DNA from: Acidobacteriota bacterium
GTDB lineage: Bacteria; Acidobacteriota; Terriglobia; Terriglobales; Acidobacteriaceae
DNA: 64,000 nucleotides
Assembly: GCA_023410055.1 (NCBI GenBank)
Contig: JAEYQK010000064.1
Location: 3,292-67,291, forward strand
Direction of reading: 5' to 3'
In this document: positions 45,388 to 54,146 of the stretch, one piece after another
Layout: each line of letters opens with the position of its first letter
Position numbering within the stretch: position 1 is the stretch's first letter
Program-made: the position numbers and the translations under genes
The notes under the pieces: generated by a model
What the model was told of the DNA's origin: nothing
Database searches by the model: none
Seen by the model: only the letters and a program-made list of their open reading frames with translations

Positions 45388-47865
45388 CTACTGCTTTCTA
45401 CGAGTACTCCAAAAAGGCTTGTACATGATTTGCATCGAGACTGCGAAATCTGCTTGGGGAGCGTTGGCCAGTGTGGGGAACCGCCAGCGCTCGTACTGCG
45501 CCGAGGCACTAACGGTGATGTCCCGTTCTACCAAGATGTCATAGCGGCAATAGAAATCTTGCAGCGAGCCCCCTCCGATGTACGCCTTGTCTACCGTCTG
45601 TTTCCTATATCCGAACTGTATCTTGCTCTGACCTGAGCGCCAGTAATTGCTCCACGCCTGATAGCCACTTGCCTCTGGCCCGAGCCAACTTGCCATGATT
45701 TGCCCGTAATTGGTGTAGCCGCCAGCGTAATGAGTGTTCTTGTAGAATCTTGCTGCCCAATAGTCGTTCGGCAAGTTCGTGTATCCTGCTTCCACGTGCA
45801 GGTCCAGCTTCCGGATCCCGGGTATTTGTGGGAAATATATACCGGGATTCATGGCAGACCGTCGCGGGTACGCGATGGGATTTGGTTCGTCCTCAGCCAT
45901 CGAGCCGTTGTAGAGGATGAGCCAATTCCGCAGTCCGGGTATGCGGTAACTGAAATCGAATCCTGTTCGACGATCACCCGGCTCATCGGCCTGGGCATTT
46001 CCCCGTGAAGAAAAGGTGTGCAGAAAGGTTCGCGTAGTTAGCGGCCTCCCGAATCCTGCGAAAACGGTCGTTATTGAAACGCCAAGCTGCAGGTTGCGCG
46101 TCGGTTGGAGGCTCAGCTTCTGCCCCCAAATGTACGGCTGGGGATCGATCATATGATCGTAGGACCCAGTCAGGACGAAACTTGGACCAAGCCGCAAGAA
46201 GTTGTAGCCATCGAGCTGTCCTATGAACGAGTCGCTCCGCATTGGGCCTAACCAACCCAGTAGACTCGGCAGTTTGAATGGTGTTGTGCTCGTCAGGCGG
46301 AGCATCGTGATGGGTTCTGCGTTGTTACTAAACATCAGGTCGCCACTGCCGCCTGGTCCCCACCAAATGCTCTGCTTGCCGAACGACATCTGCCATCCCA
46401 GGAGATTCGTTGCCGCGTACGCGTCCAGTAGCCGCAAGCGATTGACCGACGTTAGCGACGTTTGTGGTTGCAACGGCAAACCGTCCACCAGAGCTGTGGA
46501 CGTTCGGACACTCTCCGAAATAGGAGGTGCTGAAGGAGCATGTTGATACTCGCCACGAACATAGACGGCTACAGGACCGGCCTCGGCTTTGCCGGAGAAT
46601 CCGGAGATGAAATTGAAACCTCGCTGATAGGGCCGACCGTAGTCGTTCGTGACGGTTTGTCCAAAATGCATGCCATCTGTCAGAGGCGTTCCAGAAATGA
46701 CGTAAGCTCGCGTGTAAATAGAGTCGATGTTCGCCCGCAAGTTCCGCTCACCATTCAAGACTTCAGTCTCGCGAGCGAATTCGTACTGTAAATTCCGATA
46801 CAGCGACATCGCAGATGTATCTGATTCCAGAGAATCCTGATCCGCTTGGCCCAGTAGACGCGCACACTCCATCCTCGTCCAGGGCCGCATGTTCATGAAT
46901 CCTGTTGGAGCATAGCCAAGGGATGCAAGCCGATCTAGCGCGGCATAAACCCAAGAATCCAATGCCACGTACGTTGACGCTTGTCGCATCGGATTCGGGA
47001 CTCGATCTACATCCCGCACAAAGGTTCCGTATGAGGCGCCGGGCAGGTCTTCATTGTGATGTTTACGGTAGATCTCACTCCCGATGAACCAGCCTAGCCC
47101 ACTGCCGACAAGAACGTCGGAGGGAAAGTGCTTTCTTCCAGAGACTCGAGAAAGACTTACGAGAGATGCCAATCCGTAAGACAAAGTCTTGGTCCCCCAG
47201 CCCGGATATTCGTGAGCGATTACGCTGGCTGATGCCCATGCTACGGCTGAGTGGCTTGAGGGAAAGGAACGCCCACCCGCAAAAAAATCTCCGGCATTTC
47301 TTTCGTCGGGTCTTGCACGCCCAAAAGCCGCTTGAAGTACAGAGTTGACCGCTAGCGCATCTATCGCAGCTTCGCCTGTCAGCAGCCCTGTCTCTCTCAC
47401 GTGCTCGTTGTGCTTGATCAGCCCACCAACATAGAACGCACCCGCGCTGCCAGCGAACAACGCTATCCCCGCATTAGATAGCGCCGTGCTCGTCTTGGTC
47501 TTCGTCGTGCCGATATGGCGCTCTATGCTGTTATCCCCAGCGATCAGCATTGCGGTCGCCGCCGCGGTTCCAACAAGAAAAGGCGCCTGATTCCGACTCA
47601 GGCTCAAAGGCGAAGACCAGAGGTGTATCTGATCTTGGGCCAGCGCCTTTACAAAATGCCGAGGATTCGCCCGAACTTGCACCTTATCAAGCTTCAAATC
47701 GACCTTCTGATCATTTTCCGCGCTGGCGCCCTCGTCATTGTTTTGCTGGGCGAGCAGGGTTCCGCTCCACCCGATCAGCAAAACCGCCATGATGACCAGA
47801 CTGCATGCTCGTTGCCAGCTGCCTTGTTTGCAGAATCGTGCAGACAATTTCCGAGATAACTTCAA
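45388..47865 (-). CDS. PAP2 phosphatase fused to capsule assembly Wzi-like barrel
   Basis: About 825 residues from a TTG at 47865 that overlaps the tetR stop by four bases; the N-terminus MKLSRKLSARFCKQGSWQR precedes the hydrophobic VIMAVLLIGWSGTLLAQQ. The frame extends to 47934, but only inside tetR. Residues about 70-260 form a PAP2 phosphatase with intact motifs GRARPDE, FPSSHSAVAW and SRVSGRKHFPSD. The remainder (about 290-825) has Wzi-like beta strands (SFGKQSIWWGPGGSGDLMFS, about 490). It may dephosphorylate lipid carrier on the periplasmic side and anchor polysaccharide at the surface. Confidence 0.85.
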   Translation of the reverse strand: MKLSRKLSARFCKQGSWQRACSLVIMAVLLIGWSGTLLAQQNNDEGASAENDQKVDLKLDKVQVRANPRHFVKALAQDQIHLWSSPLSLSRNQAPFLVGTAAATAMLIAGDNSIERHIGTTKTKTSTALSNAGIALFAGSAGAFYVGGLIKHNEHVRETGLLTGEAAIDALAVNSVLQAAFGRARPDERNAGDFFAGGRSFPSSHSAVAWASASVIAHEYPGWGTKTLSYGLASLVSLSRVSGRKHFPSDVLVGSGLGWFIGSEIYRKHHNEDLPGASYGTFVRDVDRVPNPMRQASTYVALDSWVYAALDRLASLGYAPTGFMNMRPWTRMECARLLGQADQDSLESDTSAMSLYRNLQYEFARETEVLNGERNLRANIDSIYTRAYVISGTPLTDGMHFGQTVTNDYGRPYQRGFNFISGFSGKAEAGPVAVYVRGEYQHAPSAPPISESVRTSTALVDGLPLQPQTSLTSVNRLRLLDAYAATNLLGWQMSFGKQSIWWGPGGSGDLMFSNNAEPITMLRLTSTTPFKLPSLLGWLGPMRSDSFIGQLDGYNFLRLGPSFVLTGSYDHMIDPQPYIWGQKLSLQPTRNLQLGVSITTVFAGFGRPLTTRTFLHTFSSRGNAQADEPGDRRTGFDFSYRIPGLRNWLILYNGSMAEDEPNPIAYPRRSAMNPGIYFPQIPGIRKLDLHVEAGYTNLPNDYWAARFYKNTHYAGGYTNYGQIMASWLGPEASGYQAWSNYWRSGQSKIQFGYRKQTVDKAYIGGGSLQDFYCRYDILVERDITVSASAQYERWRFPTLANAPQADFAVSMQIMYKPFWSTRRKQ

Positions 47866-48494
47866 TGAGCCATGCTCCGCGAGTGGCTTTCTAGAGCGTC
47901 GCCTGCAGACATCCGCCCGAGTATGATCTGCCACATCTTCCAGTACTTCCTCCCAAACTCCTCGGTCGACAATTTCTGCGTCGAGAATAGGTGGAAGGTT
48001 TCCATATTGAGGGTGTTTGCGGCAAATGCAAGAATCATCAGTTGAGAATCAAGGTCCCCGAAATCTCTTCCTCCTGCCGACGTATCGAGACGCTGAGCAA
48101 GGAAGTACAGCCACTGCCCAAGGTAGCTGCGGCACATCGACTGAAATTCCTGTCCAAATTCAAGTAGTCCGAACTGGATGAGCCGAACGAGATTGGGCTT
48201 ATCCGCAAAAGTCCGTGCTATGGAATTCAGAACCAGGCAAAACGCGGAGCTTGGATCCTCCGTGCTTGCAAGTCGAAGCCCCAGGTCCTCCTGGATCTTC
48301 AAATCCTGAAGTTGCGTCTCAACAGTCACCCGGAACAGTTCACGCTTGTTACGGTAATGCCGGAAAATCGTCACCTCGTTGACCTGAGCGAGAGATGCTA
48401 TATCGCGGGTGCTTGTTCCTCTGAAACCGTCTCTGGCAAACAGAGTGAAGGCCGCAGCGAGTATCTTCTGGTCTGAGTTTGTCTTGAGAGGCAT
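47862..48494 (-). CDS. TetR family transcriptional regulator
   Basis: 210 residues from the ATG at 48494 (MPLKTNSDQ); two upstream codons would also start. The N-terminal HTH is KILAAAFTLFARDGFRGTST and RDIASLAQVNEVTIFRHYRN. The C-terminal helical ligand domain is unlike classes I know. It is the second gene of the exopolysaccharide run, so it may control the cluster. Its ligand is unknown. Confidence 0.85.
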   Translation of the reverse strand: MPLKTNSDQKILAAAFTLFARDGFRGTSTRDIASLAQVNEVTIFRHYRNKRELFRVTVETQLQDLKIQEDLGLRLASTEDPSSAFCLVLNSIARTFADKPNLVRLIQFGLLEFGQEFQSMCRSYLGQWLYFLAQRLDTSAGGRDFGDLDSQLMILAFAANTLNMETFHLFSTQKLSTEEFGRKYWKMWQIILGRMSAGDALESHSRSMAH

Positions 48495-48531
48495 AGTTGA
48501 ACGAGGAATCAAGGAGGCCGGGAAATAGGAT

Positions 48532-49059
48532 TTAGAACCCCATCGATCTACGAGACCTATCTGCTTCGACGAGTTCGATCTCGTCTACATTCACTTCAAC
48601 CGCAACACTTCTCATAATCAGCTCAAGGCAAAGAACTACCCGAACCCGACTTTTGTCTCTGAGAATGATACCTTCCATGCCACTTAGCGGCCCCGCCGAT
48701 ATACGAACTCGATCTCCTACCGCAATATGTGGGTGCGGTTCTGCCTGGCGCAGGTGAAGTCCTGAACGCAGCGATTCAATAACAGCATCTTCAATGGGTA
48801 ACGGATTTCTACTAACTCCAACGATCGAACTGACCCCGGGGGTGTTCAGCACGGCTACTCGATCGTCAAGCGGGAACCTGGCAAACACGTACCCTGGAAA
48901 AAGCGGCAATTCAAGTCTCTTTGTGCAGCGATTCTTCCAGCGGTGCGTCACTCCATACAACGGCAAGAATACTTCGTGATCGCAAAAGAGCAAGCGCGAG
49001 GCCACCGATTTCTCGTGAGAAGATCGCGTGTGGATTGCATACCATTTTTGCTCTGGCAT
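48532..49059 (-). CDS. NusG-like transcription antiterminator (RfaH/UpxY/LoaP type)
   Basis: 175 residues. The NGN domain starts KWYAIHTRSSHEKSVASRLL and contains LPLFPGYVFARFPLDDR (about 50-67). The KOW domain has HIAVGDRVRISAGPLSGMEG (about 112-131). Paralogues of NusG at the head of long polysaccharide operons allow RNA polymerase to read through internal terminators. This gene is the first of the minus-strand run 49059-30932, the position expected for that role. Confidence 0.9.
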   Translation of the reverse strand: MPEQKWYAIHTRSSHEKSVASRLLFCDHEVFLPLYGVTHRWKNRCTKRLELPLFPGYVFARFPLDDRVAVLNTPGVSSIVGVSRNPLPIEDAVIESLRSGLHLRQAEPHPHIAVGDRVRISAGPLSGMEGIILRDKSRVRVVLCLELIMRSVAVEVNVDEIELVEADRSRRSMGF

Positions 49060-49558
49060 AGTCTATTTCAGACTTCTCGGGTACGGCTTCGCCCCTGCCA
49101 CTTAGCAGTAGCTTCTCAGATCAGCTCGCGGTCAACGATTCACTGTCAGGCAAACCCGGCCCACCTAAGGGAAACAAGTATGCACTTGCTGACAGTTTTT
49201 TAAGGCGCCCAATTCTAAAAAGCCAAGTCTCACAAGTCAATTGGAATGTGCACCTAGTCAAAAAGGCTTCGTCCGATACCGGACTCAGATGACTCGCACC
49301 AAGAGGAAACCATCCGGGAAAGGGCGTGGCCTCATGACACGGGGGTTGACCTTTCATACTGCCCTCTTGGCTCCGTTCCGGTCTCGCTCCGGCGTCTACT
49401 GATTTGTTTAGGCAAGAAGGCATTGTTTTTCCAGCCTCATTCAGCCCGATCATCGACCCCCTATAAAGAACAGATCGTGCAGCGCCTAGTCGGCTGACTA
49501 ACATCTCACATTATTGAGACCTGGCGCAGAAATCTCTTGCTCGCCAGTCAGTCATATC
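49060..49558. other. Divergent region between the antiterminator and the sigma-54 activator
   Basis: About 500 bases. On the minus strand it is the leader of the exopolysaccharide run and holds the multi-hairpin structure at 49142-49196 and a GTCCG-GTAT-CGGAC-type hairpin near 49271-49285. On the plus side, 40 bases before the activator start, lies TCTCA-CATTAT-TGAGA (49504-49519), a possible operator. No gene is visible. Confidence 0.5.
49142..49196 (-). promoter_or_regulatory. Structured leader RNA element, branched inverted repeats
   Basis: On the minus strand, ACTGTCAG and CTGACAGT pair over 8 bp and enclose two smaller hairpins: CAAGT-GCAT-ACTTG, directly abutting the outer stem, and CCC-TTAGGT-GGG. 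The three-way layout lies about 85 bases upstream of the antiterminator gene. It could be a recognition or pausing site for the NusG-like protein or a small regulatory RNA structure. It matches no riboswitch that I know. Confidence 0.5.
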
Positions 49559-50905
49559 ATGGCGCGCATTTTGCTAATCGGAGCCGGAAGAGGCGGACGG
49601 GCTCTCATACAGCTGTTTCGCAAAGATCCAACCATAGAGGTTGTGGCAGTGGTCGACAGGAGTGAGCGTGCTCAGGGGTTGCTATACGCTCGGGAGCACG
49701 GGATTCGAGTCGCAACGACTTACGCCGAGATACTCAAAGAGGAGTCGGTAGAGCTTATCGTCGATGTGACGGGCGATCCGACCGTTCCGAAGGATATTGA
49801 GAGGCTCAAAGCACCCACAGCGGAAATAATCGGAGGCAACTCCGCTCGCTTCATTTGGAGCCTGCTCGAGGCGAAAAAGGAGACCGAAGCACTGGGGCGC
49901 AAGTACGAGTTGGCATTGCGGGAACTTGATGCGCGATCGGAAGGCGAATTCATCATCGGTGCAAATCCGAAAATGAAGGAGATCGACGATCTCATTAACA
50001 AGGTAGCTCCGACTCGCACAACGGTGCTGATCCGCGGAGAGAGCGGAACGGGAAAAGAACTCGTTTCGCGTGCCATTCACCGCCACAGCAAACTCAGGAA
50101 CCAGCCTCTTGTAACTTTGAACTGCACCGCCCTGTCGCCGGCGCTACTGGAAAGCGAGCTCTTTGGGTACAAAAGAGGCGCGTTCACCGGCGCTCATGCG
50201 GATAGAAAAGGCCTGTTTGAGAAGGCGAACGGCGGAACAATGTTCCTCGACGAGATCGGCGATATGTCGCTGGAGACACAAGCCAAACTCTTGCGTACGT
50301 TGCAGACAGGCGAGATTCGAGCAGTCGGCGACATGCAGACCCGAACGGTCTCGGTCAGAATCATCGCCGCAACAAACCGCGATTTGGAAAAGGCCATCCG
50401 AGAGGGTGCATTCAGAGAAGATCTCTACTACCGCATTAATACTTTTACCATTACTCTCCCCCCGCTTCGAGAACGAATCGAGGACATCGGCTTCCTTGCG
50501 GAGTACTTCCTTCAGCGCGCCTGCGCTAAGGTAAACAAGCGAGTGGAGTCGATCTCTCCGGAGGCACTTATGCTGCTTCGAAGCTATGCATGGCCTGGGA
50601 ATCTGCGCGAGTTGGAGAACATTATTGAGAGGGCTGTCGTGCTCGCAACATCGCAAGTGATCGAACGCGAACATCTTCCACTGCATGTGCAGGAGACGAG
50701 TTCTGTAAAGCCGAGGCTGGGTTTCAAACCGAGTAAGAGCCAGGCAATTGAGCGATTCGAGCGTCAGGCCATCGCCGAATACCTGCTGCAGACAGACGGA
50801 AACATCTCAGCTGCCGCTAAACTGGCCAACATTCCCCGGCGGACATTTCACCGGCTGCTGGCCAAATATCAGGTATCCGCCAACTCGATGAAGTCTCGCC
50901 AGTGA
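49559..50905 (+). CDS. Sigma-54 dependent activator with N-terminal NAD(P)-binding-type domain
   Basis: 448 residues from the ATG at 49559. Residues 1-115 are not a receiver, GAF or PAS domain but resemble a dehydrogenase Rossmann fold: ARILLIGAGRGGRALIQLF, then VVAVVDRSERA and VELIVDVTGDP. The AAA+ domain (about 140-370) has Walker A GESGTGKE, the sigma-54 contact loop GAFTGA, Walker B GGTMFLDEIGD and the arginine-finger region. A Fis-type HTH ends the protein (GNISAAAKLANIPRRTFHRL). It directly precedes the RuBisCO operon, which has a -24/-12 promoter, so it should activate it, perhaps in answer to NAD(P)H. Confidence 0.88.
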   Translation: MARILLIGAGRGGRALIQLFRKDPTIEVVAVVDRSERAQGLLYAREHGIRVATTYAEILKEESVELIVDVTGDPTVPKDIERLKAPTAEIIGGNSARFIWSLLEAKKETEALGRKYELALRELDARSEGEFIIGANPKMKEIDDLINKVAPTRTTVLIRGESGTGKELVSRAIHRHSKLRNQPLVTLNCTALSPALLESELFGYKRGAFTGAHADRKGLFEKANGGTMFLDEIGDMSLETQAKLLRTLQTGEIRAVGDMQTRTVSVRIIAATNRDLEKAIREGAFREDLYYRINTFTITLPPLRERIEDIGFLAEYFLQRACAKVNKRVESISPEALMLLRSYAWPGNLRELENIIERAVVLATSQVIEREHLPLHVQETSSVKPRLGFKPSKSQAIERFERQAIAEYLLQTDGNISAAAKLANIPRRTFHRLLAKYQVSANSMKSRQ

Positions 50906-50942
50906 GTCATTATTGACTCAAATGGTGGGACAATGATGTCCC
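50903..50942. promoter_or_regulatory. Two palindromes, candidate upstream activator sites
   Basis: TGAGTCA-TTAT-TGACTCA (50903-50920) includes the stop codon of the activator gene; GGGACA-ATGA-TGTCCC is at 50927-50942. Both are perfect, both have a 4-base spacer, and the centres are 23 bases apart (about two helical turns). They share GRGWCA-N4-TGWCYC and lie about 200 bases upstream of the -24/-12 promoter, the usual place of enhancer sites for sigma-54 activators. Confidence 0.65.
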
Positions 50943-51132
50943 CTCGTTCAGACAGTTCCATTTATCTCGTTAAATAAGTGCAACAAGTACGTAAGTGGCG
51001 CGATGAGCGCCGCTCGTGTGACATCCACGTCCCAGGATCATGAAACGCGAAGTGCTTCCGATTTTCTCGTCCTCTTGGCTAATCCCTTTGAAAACTGAGA
51101 CTTCACTTCGAAAGCTCGACCGGGCTTTCAAT

Positions 51133-51148
51133 TGGCACGGCAGTTGCT
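51133..51148 (+). promoter_or_regulatory. Sigma-54 (-24/-12) promoter of the RuBisCO operon
   Basis: TGGCACG-GCAG-TTGCT is a full match to the sigma-54 consensus TGGCACG-N4-TTGCW. The start point would be near 51159, about 40 bases before the cbbL ATG. It lies downstream of a sigma-54 activator gene on the same strand. Confidence 0.88.
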
Positions 51149-51199
51149 TTTCAACAGACGTGCAGGCACTACGCCGGCAAGTTCGATCGAGGAGCATTC

Positions 51200-52651
51200 A
51201 TGGCAACGATAGAAACAACGCCCAGGAAGAAGAGCCGTTGGGCGGCTGGCGTGACGCCCTACGCGGAGATGGGCTACTACAACACAAACTATGAACCCAA
51301 GGACACAGATATCTTGTGCGCATTTCGGCTGGTGCCGCAGGAAGGTGTGGAGCCTATTGAAGCGGCGGCGGCAGTTGCGGGAGAATCTTCAACCGCAACT
51401 TGGACGGTAGTGTGGACCGATCGGCTTACGCCCTACGAGAACTATCAGGCAAAGTGCTATCGTGTCGATCCCGTTCCCGGCACCGACCAGTACATCGCCT
51501 ATATCGCCTACGATCTGGATCTGTTCGAGGAAGGCTCTATCGCGAACCTCACCTCGTCCATCATCGGCAATGTCTTCGGATTCAAGGCGCTGAAGTCGCT
51601 ACGGCTTGAAGACATGCGCATACCGCCACACTACGCGAAAACGTTCCAGGGACCAGCACACGGCATCGTAATGGAGCGGGAATACCTGAACAAGTTTGGA
51701 CGACCGCTGTTGGGCGCAACAGTCAAACCGAAGCTGGGCCTATCTGCACGCAACTACGGAAGAGTGGTGTACGAAGCGCTGCGTGGCGGGCTGGATTTCA
51801 CCAAGGACGACGAGAACATCAACAGTCAACCATTCATGCGTTGGCGCGATCGCTTCCTCTTCTGCATGGAAGCCGTGAATCGCGCGATGGCTTGCACGGG
51901 CGAGATCAAAGGCCACTACATGAACGTGACTGCGGCAACAATGGAGGACATGTATGAGCGTGCCGATTTCGCGAAGGAACTCGGCAGCGTGATCGTTATG
52001 ATCGACCTCACAATCGGCTACACGGCTATTCAGTCAATGGCGAAATGGGCACGAAAGAACGGAGTGATCCTGCACCTCCATCGCGCGGGGCACGGCACAT
52101 ATACGCGGCAGAAAACGCATGGCGTGAATTTCCGCGTGATTTCGAAATGGATGCGACTGGCTGGGGTCGATCACATCCACGCTGGGACGGTAGTGGGCAA
52201 ACTGGAAGGCGATCCCAACGCCGTGCGCGGCTACTACAATACCCTGCGTGGAAACAAGGTTTCGGCTGATCCGTCGTTGGGCCTCTTCTTCGATCAAGAC
52301 TGGGCCTCATTGCCGGCCGTCATGCCGGTTGCATCCGGAGGCATTCACGCCGGACAGATGCACCAACTGCTGCATTACCTGGGCGAGGACGTGATACTGC
52401 AATTCGGCGGAGGAACCATCGGACATCCGGACGGAATAGCGCAGGGCGCCACTGCCAACCGCGTCGCTGTTGAGGTGATGATCCAGGCGCGCAACGAAGG
52501 CCGGGACTTCCTCTATGAAGGCCCGGAGATTCTCGAAAAAGCAGCGCGCTGGTCGCCGGAATTGCGCAAGGCCCTCGATGTATGGAGAGATGTCACCTTC
52601 GATTTCCAGTCGACTGACGTCCCGGACACCGTGGCCACGGTCACTCTCTAG
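51200..52651 (+). CDS. cbbL: Ribulose-bisphosphate carboxylase large subunit, red-type form I
   Basis: 483 residues. It carboxylates ribulose-1,5-bisphosphate, the CO2-fixing step of the Calvin cycle. The active site is complete: Lys177 and Lys179 in ATVKPKLGLS, the carbamylated Lys202 with Asp204 and Glu205 in GLDFTKDDENINSQPF, HLHRAGHGTY, the loop-6 Lys in VGKLEGDP, and SGGIHAGQM and QFGGGTIGHP. RWAAGVTPYAEMGYY and the length place it in form IC/ID. The ribosome site GAGGAG precedes the ATG. It heads cbbLSX-prk and is expected to be under the sigma-54 promoter. Confidence 0.97.
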   Translation: MATIETTPRKKSRWAAGVTPYAEMGYYNTNYEPKDTDILCAFRLVPQEGVEPIEAAAAVAGESSTATWTVVWTDRLTPYENYQAKCYRVDPVPGTDQYIAYIAYDLDLFEEGSIANLTSSIIGNVFGFKALKSLRLEDMRIPPHYAKTFQGPAHGIVMEREYLNKFGRPLLGATVKPKLGLSARNYGRVVYEALRGGLDFTKDDENINSQPFMRWRDRFLFCMEAVNRAMACTGEIKGHYMNVTAATMEDMYERADFAKELGSVIVMIDLTIGYTAIQSMAKWARKNGVILHLHRAGHGTYTRQKTHGVNFRVISKWMRLAGVDHIHAGTVVGKLEGDPNAVRGYYNTLRGNKVSADPSLGLFFDQDWASLPAVMPVASGGIHAGQMHQLLHYLGEDVILQFGGGTIGHPDGIAQGATANRVAVEVMIQARNEGRDFLYEGPEILEKAARWSPELRKALDVWRDVTFDFQSTDVPDTVATVTL

Positions 52652-52696
52652 ATCAACAACAGAACAGCGCTCGAATTGGTGCGCACGGAGCAGATC

Positions 52697-53104
52697 ATGC
52701 GAATTACACAAGGGACCTTCTCTTATCTGCCGGACCTGACCGACGAAGGAATCTCGGCACAGGTGAAGTACTGCCTGGACAACAATTGGGCGGTGTCAAT
52801 CGAGTACACGAGTGACCCGCACCCCCGGAACACATATTGGGAGATGTGGGGTATGCCTATGTTCGACCAGAAGGACCTGGCGGCGATCATGACAAAGATT
52901 GCCGATGGCCGCCGGGCGCTGCCGGACGACTACATCCGGGTCAACGGTTTCGATAGCACCAAAGGTCGGCAAACGACGATGCTCAGCTTCATCGTGAATC
53001 GTCCGAATGTGGAGCCTGGTTTTGACCTCGAGCGTAATGAGGGCCAAGATCGCCGGATCCAGTACACCATTCGGCACAAAACCAGAGCGCCGGAACGGAT
53101 CTAG
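52697..53104 (+). CDS. cbbS: Ribulose-bisphosphate carboxylase small subunit
   Basis: 135 residues from the ATG at 52697 with GGAG six bases upstream. MRITQGTFSYLPDLTDEGI and YWEMWGMPMFDQKD are typical of red-type small subunits, and the C-terminal extension NVEPGFDLERNEGQDRRIQY is the part that fills the solvent channel in form IC/ID enzymes. It completes the L8S8 holoenzyme. It starts 45 bases after cbbL. Confidence 0.95.
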   Translation: MRITQGTFSYLPDLTDEGISAQVKYCLDNNWAVSIEYTSDPHPRNTYWEMWGMPMFDQKDLAAIMTKIADGRRALPDDYIRVNGFDSTKGRQTTMLSFIVNRPNVEPGFDLERNEGQDRRIQYTIRHKTRAPERI

Positions 53105-53116
53105 TTTCCGGCTCTT

Positions 53117-54088
53117 GTGAGCGACGCTATGCAGACAGAGAATGCCATTGCTGAAAACACCGTTCCACAGAACGCTGAAATGGTGGATGTCGGGGCAGCT
53201 CACCGGGAGTCGAGTTTGGAAGACATCCTGGCCGAGTTGGATCGCGAACTGGTCGGACTCAAGCCGGTCAAGGCCTACATCCGACAACTCGCCTCGCTGC
53301 TGCTGATAGCGCAGCTGCGTGAGAAGGTGGGATTAGCGACCGACCGTCCCACATTGCATATGTGTTTCACCGGACATCCAGGGACAGGCAAAACGACGGT
53401 GGCGATGCGCATGGGCAAGATCCTGCAGCATCTCGGCTTTCTGCGCCGTGGGCATCTGGTGACAGCAACACGCGACGATCTTGTCGGACAGTATGTCGGG
53501 CATACCGCGCCGAAAACGAAAGAAATCCTCAAGAAGGCGATGGGCGGAGTTCTCTTCATCGACGAGGCTTACTACCTTTACCGTCCGGAAAACGAACGCG
53601 ACTACGGTCAGGAAGCCATCGAGATGCTACTACAGGTGATGGAAGACAAGCGCGAAGATCTCGTAGTGATTTTGGCCGGATACCACGACCGGATGGAAAC
53701 GTTCTTCCAGTACAACCCGGGATTTCGTTCGCGAGTGGCGCACCACATCGATTTCCCCGACTACACGCTCGACGAACTCATAGCGATCGGAGAATCGATG
53801 TTGCACCAACAGAACTACGCTCTCGACACGGATTCGCGATTGGCCTTTGTTGACTACTTGAACACGCGTATGAAGCAACCGCTATTCGCCAATGCACGGA
53901 GCGTACGGAACGCAATCGATCGGATGAAGCTCAGACAGGCGAGCCGGCTGGTGAACGGCGGAGGTTCTGTCCCGAAAGAAGAGTTAGTCCGGATCGATGC
54001 CAGCGATATTCGCCGGAGCCGAGTTTTTCTCGAAAATGCCGCGGGAGAACCGACGAGCGACTGCCATGTCGCGAATCGCAAGCAATAG
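53117..54088 (+). CDS. cbbX: RuBisCO activase CbbX, red type
   Basis: An AAA+ protein of 323 residues. It removes tight-binding sugar phosphates from red-type RuBisCO by pulling on the large-subunit C-terminus. Walker A is GHPGTGKTTVAMRMG (about 90), the pore loop RDDLVGQYVGHTAPKTKEIL, and Walker B VLFIDEAYYLY (about 150). The start is a GTG at 53117; an ATG at 53129 is possible. It lies 12 bases after cbbS. Confidence 0.94.
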   Translation: MSDAMQTENAIAENTVPQNAEMVDVGAAHRESSLEDILAELDRELVGLKPVKAYIRQLASLLLIAQLREKVGLATDRPTLHMCFTGHPGTGKTTVAMRMGKILQHLGFLRRGHLVTATRDDLVGQYVGHTAPKTKEILKKAMGGVLFIDEAYYLYRPENERDYGQEAIEMLLQVMEDKREDLVVILAGYHDRMETFFQYNPGFRSRVAHHIDFPDYTLDELIAIGESMLHQQNYALDTDSRLAFVDYLNTRMKQPLFANARSVRNAIDRMKLRQASRLVNGGGSVPKEELVRIDASDIRRSRVFLENAAGEPTSDCHVANRKQ

Positions 54089-54146
54089 ACGACCAGTGAA
54101 CGTATCAGGGCCCAAAGTGAAATCTGCAGTGAGGAGAAGTTTATCC

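Noticed and set aside
49504..49519. TCTCA-CATTAT-TGAGA as a third activator site for autoregulation
   Set aside because: It has a different spacer and half-site from the two palindromes at 50903-50942, so I note it but do not group it with them.
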